Shown here in pieces: positions 1-8,780 of a DNA stretch of 64,000 nucleotides. Under the pieces are notes generated by a model. It saw nothing but the letters and a program-made list of their open reading frames with translations. It was not told the origin of the DNA and searched no databases. The DNA is taken from assembly GCF_002368395.1 (NCBI RefSeq), contig NZ_AP018254.1:4464001-4528000 (forward strand). Direction: 5' to 3'. How positions within the stretch are numbered: the first letter of the stretch is position 1; each line of letters opens with the position of its first letter. Source of the stretch: Calothrix sp. NIES-3974. GTDB lineage: Bacteria; Cyanobacteriota; Cyanobacteriia; Cyanobacteriales; Nostocaceae. A program made the translations under genes and the position numbers.

Positions 1-8
1 CTTAACCA

Positions 9-40
9 CCCCATCGAAACCGTATCCGATGGGGTATTTT
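9..40 (+). terminator. Rho-independent terminator of an upstream gene outside the window
   Basis: An 8-bp stem (CCCCATCG at 9-16 with CGATGGGG at 27-34) encloses a 10-base loop and is followed by TATTTT. It lies about 75 bases before ndhF, so it most likely ends transcription of a plus-strand gene left of the window and isolates ndhF from it. Confidence 0.65.
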
Positions 41-114
41 ATGCTAAAAACTGTGTGTCACAATTATTAACAGTTGGGACAATTCAATCGAAAATACCAT
101 AGTAGGCGTTAGTG

Positions 115-2205
115 ATGGAAATAATCTATCAGTATGCCTGGATGATTCCAGTTCTCCCGCTTTTAGGAGCAATGCTGGTTGGTCTAGGATTAATTTCGTT
201 AAATCAGGTGACAAATCGCCTGCGGCAACTCAATGCGGTGCTAATTATCTCGTTAATGGGCACAGCGATGGGGTTATCGTTAGCTATTTTATGGAGTCAA
301 ATTCAAGGACACGCACCCTATACGCGTATCTTTGAATGGGCAGCAGCAGGTAATTTTCACCTCACAATGGGGTACACGATTGACCACCTGACTGCAATGA
401 TGTTAGTAGTCGTCACCACTGTTGCAATACTGGTGATGATTTATACGGATGGGTACATGTCCCACGACCCAGGCTATGTACGTTTTTATGCGTATTTGAG
501 CCTATTTGGTTCATCAATGTTAGGTTTGGTGGTTAGCCCCAACTTGGTTCAGATATATATTTTCTGGGAATTAGTGGGGATGTGTTCCTACCTGCTGGTG
601 GGGTTTTGGTACGACCGCAAAGCAGCTGCGGATGCTTGTCAAAAAGCATTTGTGACCAACCGGGTTGGTGACTTTGGTTTGTTGCTGGGTATTCTGGGGC
701 TATTTTGGGCAACGGGTAGCTTTGATTTTGCGGTGATGGGGGAAAGACTAGGTGAGCTAGTGGAAAACGGTTCCCTGAGCAATTTCTTGGCATGTTTATT
801 TGCCATTTTGGTATTTCTCGGACCAGTGGCAAAATCAGCCCAGTTTCCCCTACATGTGTGGCTACCCGATGCGATGGAGGGTCCTACACCCATTAGTGCC
901 TTGATTCACGCAGCGACGATGGTGGCTGCTGGAGTGTTCTTGATAGCCAGAATGTATCCGGTATTTGAACATGTACCGGCGGCGATGGGTGTGATTGCCT
1001 TTACGGGGGCATTTACAGCATTTTTGGGGGCAACCATTGCGATTACCCAAAATGACATCAAAAAAGGATTAGCCTACTCAACCATTTCCCAGTTAGGTTA
1101 CATGGTGATGGCAATGGGAGTGGGGGCTTACTCTGCGGGATTATTTCACTTGATGACCCACGCCTACTTTAAGGCAATGCTATTCCTAGGGTCGGGTTCG
1201 GTAATTCACGGGATGGAAGGTGTTGTAGGACACAATCCGGTTCTTGCCCAAGATATGCGGGTGATGGGGGGATTGCGTAAATACATGCCTGTGACTGCGA
1301 TTACATTTTTAATCGGTTGTTTAGCAATTTCCGGTATACCTCCCTTTGCTGGATTTTGGTCAAAGGATGAAATTTTGAGTGCGGCTTTTTCTGCTAACCC
1401 ATTGTTGTGGTTTGTCGGTTATGTAACGGCAGGAATTACGGCCTTTTACATGTTCCGGATGTATTTTTCCACCTTTGAGGGTGGATTCCGGGGTACAGAT
1501 CAAAAAATTATTCAAAAACTCAAGGATGCAGCTGCTTTTGCCGCAACACCGGCGGTCAATTTTGGACCAGGGGCGATGCGTCAAGGGGAATTAGCAGCAA
1601 CCACTAGCCACGCTCATGATGATCATGGTCATGGAGATGGACACCATAGTGATACTCCCCATGAGTCACCTTGGACAATGACCTTACCGTTGGTAGTGTT
1701 GGCATTTCCATCGATGTTAATCGGACTTTTGGGTACACCCTTTGCCAATTACTTTGAGCAGTTTGTTTATTCCCCGAATGAAACCTTGGCTGAAGTCATG
1801 GAACATTTGGCGGAGTTTGAACCGAATGAGTTTTATATCATGGCAGGTAGTTCGGTCGGTATTTCCCTAATTGGGATTACCTTGGCTGTGTTGATGTATT
1901 TAATCAAGAAAATCGATCCAGCCGCGATCGCATCTCAAATTAAACCGCTTTACGAGTTATCTTTGAACAAGTGGTATTTCGACGATATTTACTACAAAGT
2001 TTTTGTATTAGGTTTACGTCGTTTAGCCCGTCAAGTCTTGGAAGTTGACTTCCGGGTTGTGGATGGGGTTGTAAATTTGACCGGTTTCTTTACTTTGGTT
2101 AGTGGAGAAGGTCTCAAGTATCTGGAAAATGGTCGCGCTCAATTCTATGCGTTGATTGTTTTTGGTGCGGTGCTTGGTTTAGTGATTGTGTTTGGTGTCA
2201 CCTAA
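115..2205 (+). CDS. ndhF: NAD(P)H-quinone oxidoreductase subunit 5 (NdhF, NDH-1 complex)
   Basis: This is the large proton-pumping membrane subunit of the cyanobacterial NDH-1 complex in the thylakoid membrane, which feeds plastoquinone in respiration and cyclic electron flow. The 696-residue product is hydrophobic almost throughout. It has the family's N-terminal block (TDGYMSHDPGYVRFYAYLSL), the conserved proton-channel region (WLPDAMEGPTPISALIHAAT) and a C-terminal lateral-helix region. A histidine-rich loop near residues 495-515 (HAHDDHGHGDGHH) interrupts the membrane part. A GTG at 112 directly precedes the ATG at 115; I chose the ATG. The sequence looks like the respiratory NdhF1 type rather than the CO2-uptake NdhF3/F4 types, but that is a judgement by eye. 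No ndhD follows. Confidence 0.96.
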   Translation: MEIIYQYAWMIPVLPLLGAMLVGLGLISLNQVTNRLRQLNAVLIISLMGTAMGLSLAILWSQIQGHAPYTRIFEWAAAGNFHLTMGYTIDHLTAMMLVVVTTVAILVMIYTDGYMSHDPGYVRFYAYLSLFGSSMLGLVVSPNLVQIYIFWELVGMCSYLLVGFWYDRKAAADACQKAFVTNRVGDFGLLLGILGLFWATGSFDFAVMGERLGELVENGSLSNFLACLFAILVFLGPVAKSAQFPLHVWLPDAMEGPTPISALIHAATMVAAGVFLIARMYPVFEHVPAAMGVIAFTGAFTAFLGATIAITQNDIKKGLAYSTISQLGYMVMAMGVGAYSAGLFHLMTHAYFKAMLFLGSGSVIHGMEGVVGHNPVLAQDMRVMGGLRKYMPVTAITFLIGCLAISGIPPFAGFWSKDEILSAAFSANPLLWFVGYVTAGITAFYMFRMYFSTFEGGFRGTDQKIIQKLKDAAAFAATPAVNFGPGAMRQGELAATTSHAHDDHGHGDGHHSDTPHESPWTMTLPLVVLAFPSMLIGLLGTPFANYFEQFVYSPNETLAEVMEHLAEFEPNEFYIMAGSSVGISLIGITLAVLMYLIKKIDPAAIASQIKPLYELSLNKWYFDDIYYKVFVLGLRRLARQVLEVDFRVVDGVVNLTGFFTLVSGEGLKYLENGRAQFYALIVFGAVLGLVIVFGVT

Positions 2206-2237
2206 TTCCACCTGTTTGAATTTTTGATCACAATTTT

Positions 2238-2266
2238 AGTGGGTGTTATGCCCACTTTTTCTTTTT
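2238..2266 (+). terminator. Rho-independent terminator of ndhF
   Basis: AGTGGG at 2238-2243 pairs with CCCACT at 2251-2256 around a 7-base loop, followed by TTTTTCTTTTT. It lies 33 bases after the ndhF stop. This is a textbook terminator and implies that ndhF is the last gene of its transcript. Confidence 0.8.
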
Positions 2267-2450
2267 CACTCCAAGTTTTGACACATTTTCTTCCCCTGTT
2301 CCCGAAAGCTTCCCTCCTCTCCCCAATCCCTGCTTCCCCAACCATTTCCCCTAGAGAGCAAAAAAGGCTGTAAATTATTGATTAGCATGGATATTAATTA
2401 GCCTTGTTGACACTCTCCTGGCTAAGACCGAGGGGATTCTACATTCATCG

Positions 2451-2691
2451 TTAGAATTTGCGCTCTAGCAGGTTTTCACCAACTAGCGTAGAGATTCCGA
2501 CTCCTGTAGCGTTACTTCGGGAATGCCCTTCCCTAGCTTGTCTAGCAAGATTTAGAATATTCTTTGCAGCATTTACATCTCGTTGCAACTCACATCCACA
2601 ACTACATTTGTGGACATCAATCAAAGAGTCCTAGAGGACTGAGACCGTTTTCATCCCTTGTCTCAAGGCGAAGGGTTTTCAACAAGTATTT
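2451..2691 (-). pseudogene. Decayed C-terminal remnant of an IS200/IS605-type TnpB
   Basis: Read on the minus strand, 2630-2451 encodes SLIDVHKCSCGCELQRDVNA followed by AKNILNLARQ and a further tail ending at a natural TAA (2453-2451). The CxC...C cluster followed by RDVNAAKNIL is the zinc-ribbon and last catalytic aspartate region of TnpB (OrfB). Upstream in another frame, 2691-2566 encodes LKTLRLETRDENGLSPLGLF before a stop, the sequence expected just before the zinc ribbon. So at least one frameshift separates two pieces, and everything N-terminal is gone. The remnant sits between ndhF and ycf54 and reaches to within about 20 bases of the ycf54 start. Confidence 0.8.
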
Positions 2692-2710
2692 TTATAAGGA
2701 AACACAAAAC

Positions 2711-3040
2711 ATGACAACTTATTATTACGTTGTGGCAAGTCAGCGTTTTCTGACAGAAGAAGAACCCTTAGACGAGGTATTAAAAGAAAGAACTCGTTAT
2801 TATCACGAAAACGAAAAAGAAATAGATTTTTGGTTAGTCAAACAACCAGCGTTTCTAGAAGCACCTGAGTTAGTCAAGGTGAAAGCGCAATGTCCACAAC
2901 CGGCTGCGGCAGTGATTTCCACCAATCCCCAATTTATTACCTGGTTAAAACTACGTCTGGAATATGTGGCGACAGGAGAATTTACCGCTCCCAGCGAAAC
3001 AATTCCTGACCCCTTAGCATCTTTGGCGACCGTATCCTGA
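2711..3040 (+). CDS. ycf54: Ycf54-type subunit of Mg-protoporphyrin IX monomethyl ester oxidative cyclase (DUF2488)
   Basis: The 109-residue product begins MTTYYYVVASQRFLTEEEPL and continues with ERTRYYHENEKEIDFWLVKQ and PAFLEAPEL, the signature of the Ycf54/DUF2488 family. In cyanobacteria and plastids this small soluble protein is needed for activity or assembly of the aerobic cyclase that forms the fifth ring of chlorophyll, acting with AcsF/CycI. A longer reading frame opens at 2564 but runs through the tnpB remnant. The ATG at 2711 gives the family N-terminus and has AAGGA at 2696-2700 ahead of it. The old transposon fragment lies right upstream, so the promoter probably lies within or was supplied by that fragment; this is inference. 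Confidence 0.93.
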   Translation: MTTYYYVVASQRFLTEEEPLDEVLKERTRYYHENEKEIDFWLVKQPAFLEAPELVKVKAQCPQPAAAVISTNPQFITWLKLRLEYVATGEFTAPSETIPDPLASLATVS

Positions 3041-3209
3041 TATACTCTGTTTTACTAGCAATTCCATTTGTGCGCATAAACTTTGCTGCTCAACAGCTAG
3101 GAATTTATGCGTATGCAAACAGTTATCAACTGGATTACAGGTTGCTATAGGACCCTCGCAGCAGGGGAACAAAATTGCGTTCATAGAATCTTTGAAGAGA
3201 AACCTATCT

Positions 3210-3875
3210 ATGTATCCAACTGTTGTGCAGAGATTAAAAACTGTGCCACGTGTAATTCGTGAAGCATTGTGTCTCCCGCTTTTTGCCTTTGCGATCGCGA
3301 CTACAATGGGTAGCATTCGTCCAGTAGTTGCCCAGCAAAATCCACAAACTTGTGAACCTCCAGCTGCGGGGGAGTATCTACTACTTGTAATTAGTCCAAC
3401 CGCCGAAAACCAAAATCAGTTGCGACGAGTCCTACCCAATAGTACCAAAACCACGGTTTGTACCTATCTCAAAGATACGGTGACTCGAATTGGTGGATTC
3501 TCGAAAATTGATGACGCTAATCGCTGGGCCAGATTTATCAGAGATTCAGCAGGTTTATCGGCAATTATTACCACCCGTCCACCGGAACCAACCCCACCCC
3601 AAGCAAAATTTAACCCCCAAGCCCTTGGTTCTGGCTATGCAGTCCTAGTTGATTACTTTAATCGTCCAGAACTGGCAAAACAAGTCCAGCAGGTTGTCGG
3701 AGGTGATGTGGGCTTTGTTTCCTACGCCCAACGCCCCTATTTACTAGCTGTTTACACCACTAATTCGCGGGATGCTTACAGCACCCTCCAAAGTCTAAGC
3801 GAACGCGGTTTTTTTGCAATGGTTGTAGATAGTCGTCGGGTGATGCTTCTACGGCAAGTTGTGCGTTTGGAGTAA
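3210..3875 (+). CDS. Secreted hypothetical protein, weakly SPOR-like
   Basis: From the ATG at 3210 the product has 221 residues. A basic N-terminus and a hydrophobic stretch ending in a likely signal-peptidase site (RPVVAQQNP) suggest export. The mature part contains two similar halves, each with the pattern of a single-strand/helix module: a hydrophobic YLLLVIS or YAVLVDYF strand, a helical stretch (QNQLRRVLP; RPELAKQVQQV), and a closing segment (GGFSKIDDANRWARFIRD; DAYSTLQSLSERGFFAMVV). This resembles SPOR-type peptidoglycan-binding repeats, but I do not see a diagnostic motif, so the function is open. A TTG at 3192 would add six residues; the ATG is preferred. A terminator lies about 130 bases downstream. 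Confidence 0.75.
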   Translation: MYPTVVQRLKTVPRVIREALCLPLFAFAIATTMGSIRPVVAQQNPQTCEPPAAGEYLLLVISPTAENQNQLRRVLPNSTKTTVCTYLKDTVTRIGGFSKIDDANRWARFIRDSAGLSAIITTRPPEPTPPQAKFNPQALGSGYAVLVDYFNRPELAKQVQQVVGGDVGFVSYAQRPYLLAVYTTNSRDAYSTLQSLSERGFFAMVVDSRRVMLLRQVVRLE

Positions 3876-3946
3876 TCAGGTACTTACTCGGCGTTGCATG
3901 TTTAATGGCGTTGAATACCCTCCAGAAAAACTGCGCCCATAACCGT

Positions 3947-3973
3947 TAGCAGTCAACAGTCAACACCATTATT
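3947..3973. repeat. Short tandem heptamer repeat (CAGTCAA type)
   Basis: The spacer reads AGCAGTCAACAGTCAACACC, two tandem copies of a CAGTCAA heptamer. Related TTGACTG/TTGACGG tracts recur near 8633, 16524, 29360, 32085 and 52214. This is the short tandemly repeated repetitive sequence type known from heterocystous cyanobacteria. Confidence 0.6.
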
Positions 3974-4002
3974 AGACGATTATACAATAATGTGTATGTC
4001 CT

Positions 4003-4031
4003 AGCTGATTCATCACCGGATCAGCTTTTTT
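4003..4031 (+). terminator. Rho-independent terminator
   Basis: AGCTGAT (4003-4009) pairs with ATCAGCT (4020-4026) and is followed by a run of T. It is the nearest downstream terminator for the SPOR-like gene. The rest of the 3876-4222 spacer holds heptamer repeats and A/T-rich sequence, with no further gene that I can see. Confidence 0.7.
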
Positions 4032-4222
4032 GATGGGAGCCTTGCAGCCACCCATAGTCGGACTCATTTCGGAAACAGGGGATGCAGGGGGAAGAAAATG
4101 TATCACAAATTTGAATGGAATGGTATCAATACTTTAAAATTGAAGGGATACTTATCTTGAGGGATAATTACCAATAGACCATATAAACACCTATATTATT
4201 GATGTGATTTGAAACGGTACTA

Positions 4223-4714
4223 ATGGGACTAGATCAAGTTCGAGATTGGCAACCCCCAAGATACATAATCCCCATAGCAGGATTATTAATCTGTGTAATT
4301 GTAAATTTTATCGCTTTATTCGGTTTACCTGCACCAGTTTATGCATTAACCACCAACCTGGTAAAACAGCCAGTGACCAAAATTGATGTCAGCTTAGGAA
4401 ACGTTGACAATGAACTTAAATTTGTACCGAATCACCTTGAATTTGAAGCCGGAAAACGTTACCTATTACAACTCAAAAATCCCAGTCAGCTAAAACATTA
4501 CTTTACCAGCAAAGACTTTGCCGACGCAATTTGGACACAAAAAATTGAAGCCGGAAAAGCCGAAATTAAAGGTGCAATTCACGATTTAGAACTAAAACCC
4601 AGTGGAGCAGCTGACTGGGTATTTATTCCTTTGAAACCGGGAACCTATTCATTACGCTGTACAATCCCTGGCCATGCAGAAGCAGGAATGGTGGGAGATA
4701 TCGTTGTACAGTAG
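4223..4714 (+). CDS. Membrane-anchored cupredoxin-domain protein
   Basis: The 163-residue product has one N-terminal hydrophobic segment (about residues 14-41, through IPIAGLLICVIVNFIALFGL), either a signal anchor or a signal peptide. A cupredoxin domain follows. The type-1 copper ligands are visible: a histidine in the LKHYF segment (about residue 93) and the C-terminal loop CTIPGHAEAGM, giving Cys, His and Met spaced C-x4-H-x4-M. It should therefore bind copper on the lumenal or periplasmic face, probably as an electron carrier or copper-binding factor; the partner is unknown. It stands alone with long spacers on both sides. The sequence is not plastocyanin, which has a different N-terminal half. 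Confidence 0.85.
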   Translation: MGLDQVRDWQPPRYIIPIAGLLICVIVNFIALFGLPAPVYALTTNLVKQPVTKIDVSLGNVDNELKFVPNHLEFEAGKRYLLQLKNPSQLKHYFTSKDFADAIWTQKIEAGKAEIKGAIHDLELKPSGAADWVFIPLKPGTYSLRCTIPGHAEAGMVGDIVVQ

Positions 4715-4770
4715 GGGAGTCGGAAAAAGAAGTCGGGTGATTGAAAATCAATATTGAGGACAATAAGAAC

Positions 4771-4790
4771 CCGACTTTTAAGAAAGTCGG
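4771..4790. other. Hairpin after the cupredoxin gene
   Basis: CCGACTTT (4771-4778) pairs perfectly with AAAGTCGG (4783-4790) around a TAAG loop. There is no following T-run, so it may protect the 3' end or be a weak terminator. Confidence 0.5.
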
Positions 4791-4878
4791 CGAGAAACAA
4801 CCATAAATGCGCAGTCTCTTCCTGTATTTGGCTATTATTTATGTAATACCAATTTAAATATGAAGACGCATAGAAAGA

Positions 4879-4939
4879 ACCCCACCCTAACCCTCCCCGA
4901 TTACGGGGAGAGGACTAGATTTCTCCCTCTCCGTAGGTA
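4879..4939. repeat. Interspersed repeat, G/C-rich (copy 1)
   Basis: The segment CACCCTAACCCTCCCCG followed by ATTACGGGGAG and CTCCCTCTCCG is an internally palindromic element. A related copy lies in inverted orientation at 21237-21291 (CGGAGAGGGGTTGGGGTGAG). Such elements are common spacer sequences in filamentous cyanobacteria. Confidence 0.6.
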
Positions 4940-5452
4940 CAAAACAGGGGGAGATTTGGTTAGTTAATTTCGACCCGACTATTGGAGCAGAAATAAAAAA
5001 GACACGTCCAGCAAATCAGTATTTATGCGGAAAGGCAAATATTTTGATGAGGGGACGATGATTTGATTGCGATTTTGTTACAACGGTTTGGATTTTGATA
5101 TTTTCTATTGTGACAGCTTGAGCATTGCGTTGGATATTGTCAGAAGTTGTGCTTGTTGATTTCTTCTGGGTTTATTTACACATCTGTCTGAAGATGTATT
5201 TTGCATGAATGATTATAAATTTTTGTATGTAAACATTAAGTTTAGCGGCGCAGTTTAAAAAAAAATAAATCTACAAAAAGTTTTTAACTGCATGTATTAA
5301 AAGAATCTGGTGATATTTTTATCTGAGGCAAACTATATCTAAGAATGAATGTTTGTGGTAATGGTGGGAAGAAAGAATGCAGGAGTTAGGATACGGAAAA
5401 CAGGTGAAGTGGAGGTGATATAGTTTCTATTTGCGAGGTTCATAAGGGTTCA

Positions 5453-5471
5453 TAGTGAGGGATTTATCCCT
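5453..5471. repeat. Interspersed repeat TAGTGAGGGATTTATCCCT (copy 1)
   Basis: A 19-base sequence containing the inverted pair AGGGAT/ATCCCT. An identical copy occurs at 55384-55402. Both are followed by a similar AAAT(T/C)AAGG(T/A)CTAGAG tail, which shows they are members of one dispersed family. Confidence 0.7.
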
Positions 5472-5751
5472 TAAATTAAGGTCTAGAGTAATAGTAGTCC
5501 ATGTCTTTAAATTTGAAGGCTTGTATTTGTGGCTCAAGACTGGAAACAGCTTGAAAATGAAGCGCTAAAGCCCAACTACGAACTCCTCATAACTTGTGTG
5601 GTGGATACTATTTACTACTCCCTACACCTTAACTCCCTGGTTCTAAATCAAACTAGATTCCTTTAAGTTCTCCTGTTTTAGTTCGGCTGATAGTTTAATT
5701 GTTTAATTAACGGTTTAAAAATTTGAAACTTACGAAAGGAGGGGATAAAGG

Positions 5752-8607
5752 GTGTTTTATCAACCTGGTTCCTTGTCTAGATTAACTATTTTATTGGCGA
5801 CGACGGCTACTACTGTACCGATTTTGGTTTGGGGTGGGGTTGGTGTTGTTGCTCAATCTGCGAGTAATGAGCAGTCGGAGTTTCCTTTGTTGAATGATGT
5901 TCCAAAGGGTACGCAGGTGCGGATTAATGGTTCAAGTAGTATGATGAGGATGAATCAGGCGCTTGGGCAGAAGTTCCAATCCCAGTATCCCCAGACGAGT
6001 GTGGTGACTAGCTATGATGGTACTGATGCGGGTTTGCAAGCGGTTTTAGATGGAAAGGCTGATTTGGCTGGAATGGGTCGGGTGCTTTCCGATGGGGAGA
6101 AGGCTAAGGGTCTGAATGGGACTGCGGTGAGTCGCCATAAGATAGCCGTTTTCGTGGGGAAGGATAACCCTTTCAATCAAAGTTTAACGATTAACCAGTT
6201 TGCGCAGATTTTTCGTGGTCAGGTGACTGATTGGTCAAAGTTGGGGGGAAAGGCTGGTAAAATCCGTTTGATTGATCGTCCGGAGAATAGTGATACTCGT
6301 ACTGCTTTTGCTAGTTATCCGGTGTTTAAATCTGCACCTTTTGAAACTGGTAAAAATGCGGTGAAATTGTCGGAGGACAGCACGGATGCGATGGTGGCTG
6401 CTCTTGGAAAGGATGGAATTGGTTATGCGATCGCAGATCAAGTGGTGAATAATCCGAATGTGCGGATTTTAGCGATGCACAAGGTGCTACCAACCGACCC
6501 GCGCTATCCTTTTTCCCAACCTTTGCTGTATGCTTATAAGGGGGATAAACCAAATCTTCCGGCTCAAGCTTTTCTGGGTTTAGCCACTGCACCCGCAACT
6601 CAAGCGGTGGTGGAACAGGCACGTTTAGAAACGGCTAAATCTGCGGATAGTCCCACTGCTGCCAATCCCCCTGCAACAACTCCAGATGCGGCTGCAACCG
6701 TTACTAATACCCCAGCCACAACCCCAGATACGGCTGCAACTGTCACCAATCCCCCAGCCACAGGAACTGATAACGCTGCAACTAGTGCGGGTACGGATGA
6801 TAATGTTACATCTGTCCAACCTGCTAATCCTGGTAATGTTGCCAATGCTCCTGGGGGGACAGCAACGGCGGAAAGTCAAACGAAATTCCCTTGGTGGTTA
6901 TTGTTAATACCAGTTTTGGGGGGAATGTTATGGTGGCTGTTGAAAAATCTTAACGGCGCAAGTCCAGTTGCAGTGGCGCCTGCTGCTGCCGCCGCCGGAG
7001 CCGTAGCTGGAAAAACCCGCGAGAGTCGGATAGTTTTGACACCACGGGATGCCCGTAATGGTTATGCCTATTGGGAAATACCGCCAACGGTGGAGGAGGA
7101 GCTACGCCGTCAAGGTAAACGGGGGATGAAATTACGTTTGTATGATGTCACTGATATTGACATGGATTTGCAAACACCCCACAGCGTTCAAGAATTTGAT
7201 TGTCGTCCTGGGGAACAGGATTTACACATACCCATCCCCATGGATAACCGGGAATATGTCGCCGAAATCGGCTATCCGGAAAGTAATGGTAGCTGGTCGC
7301 GAATTGCGCGATCGCAACCCGTGGGTTTTTCCTCCCCTACACCTGCTAGTACGATAAGTAGGATGAATAATGGGGTGGATACATCGATTCCGACCCCGAC
7401 ATCCACCGATACTGGTGGGGATGACCAAGCCGCAGCTGCTTCCCTTTGGGGTGATAGTCCAAGGGTGGATGAAACGGGGGATAATGGTGTCAATATAAGC
7501 ACGGGTGATAGTAGTAATAATACCGGAAGTGATTCCAATTTAGGAGCCGGAATCGCTGGAGTTGCAGCTGCCGGGGCTGGTGCAACCTTGGTAAATTTAT
7601 TTTCCCAAAACAAGAATCGTGTTGCACCACCGGACCCCACTACCAAAGCTGGCAAAATTGATACTAAAGGTCATCCCCGGGCCATAATGGTTCCCCGGAC
7701 ACCGGAAAGTGCCTATGTTTACTGGGAACTGCCGCCAGAGCATCAAGCCCAGGACAAACTAATGTTACGGTTGTATGATGCTACGGGTGTAGATAATTTT
7801 GATATGAGTACCGCCCTACCCTTTAGCACCCACGACTGTACGGGTCAAAATGACCTACATGTGCGGATTCCGGAATCAGAACGGGATTATGTCGGCGAGC
7901 TTGGCTATGAAAACCCAGATGGAACGTGGGTAAAATTGGCACAAACGGAAAAGGTACATGTACCAGCAGCTGTCCCCACTGACCAAGAGTCAGAAAAATC
8001 AGCCGCAGAAGCGACTCCAAGCAACAATAATCCAATTTCAGCCACCGTTGCAGCCGTCACCACCGCAGCTAATAACGGAGTGAATACGGTGAGCCAGAAT
8101 GTAGCTAATGTAGCCGATACCGCCAGAGAAACCGCCACCGGGTGGATGTCTGGAGTTAGCCAATCGATGGGAAATGCGATCGCGGGAGGAACTGCGGCTG
8201 TTGCAGGGGTTGGGAGTGCAGCAAATGCTCTGTGGAACCGGCAAAACAACGAACAACCAGATATTCACCCCACCCCCAGACAGGGTAAAAACCCCTGTCA
8301 AATCATCCTTGTTCCTTTGAATTCCCAACAAGCCTATGCCTACTGGGAAATTTCCGACGAACATAAACAAGCTGCACGTAGTCAAGGGGGGAGTCGATTC
8401 ATGCTTCGAGTCCACGACTCGACCAACCTAGACATCGACTATCAACAACCCCACCAAACCCAAGAATATCCCTGCAATGAACAGGAATGCGACCGACACG
8501 TAACCATTCCCCAAAGCGATCGCGATTATATCGCCGAAGTTGGTTACTATACTAACGACAATCGTTGGATACGGATAATTCGTTCCTTCCATGTTCATGT
8601 TAGTTAG
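5752..8607 (+). CDS. PstS-like binding domain, transmembrane segment and three DUF4912 domains
   Basis: A 951-residue multidomain protein. An N-terminal hydrophobic segment (residues ~8-34) acts as signal or anchor. Residues ~55-290 form a periplasmic phosphate-binding-protein-like domain (RINGSSSMMRMNQALGQKF; YDGTDAGLQAVLDGKADLAG). Residues ~300-350 are a Thr/Pro/Ala linker of imperfect repeats (TTPDAAATVTN). A hydrophobic segment follows at ~380-398 (WWLLLIPVLGGMLWWLL). Three DUF4912 domains start near residues 424, 640 and 848, each with a YAYWE or YVYWE motif and a DLH(I/V) or RHV strand. DUF4912 has no established function that I know. The start is GTG with AAAGGAGGGG (5736-5744) before it. 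If the N-terminal part is exported, the DUF4912 region should lie in the cytoplasm; this topology is inference. Confidence 0.85.
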   Translation: MFYQPGSLSRLTILLATTATTVPILVWGGVGVVAQSASNEQSEFPLLNDVPKGTQVRINGSSSMMRMNQALGQKFQSQYPQTSVVTSYDGTDAGLQAVLDGKADLAGMGRVLSDGEKAKGLNGTAVSRHKIAVFVGKDNPFNQSLTINQFAQIFRGQVTDWSKLGGKAGKIRLIDRPENSDTRTAFASYPVFKSAPFETGKNAVKLSEDSTDAMVAALGKDGIGYAIADQVVNNPNVRILAMHKVLPTDPRYPFSQPLLYAYKGDKPNLPAQAFLGLATAPATQAVVEQARLETAKSADSPTAANPPATTPDAAATVTNTPATTPDTAATVTNPPATGTDNAATSAGTDDNVTSVQPANPGNVANAPGGTATAESQTKFPWWLLLIPVLGGMLWWLLKNLNGASPVAVAPAAAAAGAVAGKTRESRIVLTPRDARNGYAYWEIPPTVEEELRRQGKRGMKLRLYDVTDIDMDLQTPHSVQEFDCRPGEQDLHIPIPMDNREYVAEIGYPESNGSWSRIARSQPVGFSSPTPASTISRMNNGVDTSIPTPTSTDTGGDDQAAAASLWGDSPRVDETGDNGVNISTGDSSNNTGSDSNLGAGIAGVAAAGAGATLVNLFSQNKNRVAPPDPTTKAGKIDTKGHPRAIMVPRTPESAYVYWELPPEHQAQDKLMLRLYDATGVDNFDMSTALPFSTHDCTGQNDLHVRIPESERDYVGELGYENPDGTWVKLAQTEKVHVPAAVPTDQESEKSAAEATPSNNNPISATVAAVTTAANNGVNTVSQNVANVADTARETATGWMSGVSQSMGNAIAGGTAAVAGVGSAANALWNRQNNEQPDIHPTPRQGKNPCQIILVPLNSQQAYAYWEISDEHKQAARSQGGSRFMLRVHDSTNLDIDYQQPHQTQEYPCNEQECDRHVTIPQSDRDYIAEVGYYTNDNRWIRIIRSFHVHVS

Positions 8608-8632
8608 AGAACTTTAAAATTCGATGGCAATT

Positions 8633-8666
8633 GTTGACGGTTGACGGTGGACTGTTGACTGTCAAC
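8633..8666. repeat. TTGACGG/TTGACTG heptamer repeat with inverted end
   Basis: GTTGACGGTTGACGGTGGAC then TGTTGACTGTCAAC: tandem heptamers that end in an inverted GTTGAC/GTCAAC pair, 26 bases after the DUF4912 gene. It could fold as a hairpin at the 3' end of that transcript. Confidence 0.6.
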
Positions 8667-8780
8667 AAACAACTAAAGGCACTAAAGCATAACTACGTGC
8701 CTTTGTTTACTAATTAAAGCAGAGGCTCCAACTACCACTCAATCTAATCCAAAATCTAAAATCCAAAAACCAAAATCACC

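Larger units (their letters stand above)
4715..5735. other. Long spacer without a recognisable gene
   Basis: About 1 kb without a convincing reading frame on either strand. It contains a small hairpin (4771-4790), a CCTAACCCTCCCCG-type repeat (4879-4939) and a TAGTGAGGGATTTATCCCT repeat (5453-5471). The last ~100 bases are A/T-rich and presumably hold the promoter of the DUF4912 gene. Confidence 0.6.

Noticed and set aside
2564-2710. N-terminal extension of the ycf54 reading frame
   Set aside because: The extension runs through the antisense of the tnpB remnant, and the conserved family start MTTYYYVVASQRF is at 2711.
6600-8415. Several antisense frames of 70-125 codons opposite the DUF4912 gene
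   Set aside because: They arise from the low-complexity Ala/Thr/Pro and Gly-rich composition of the sense gene and overlap each other.
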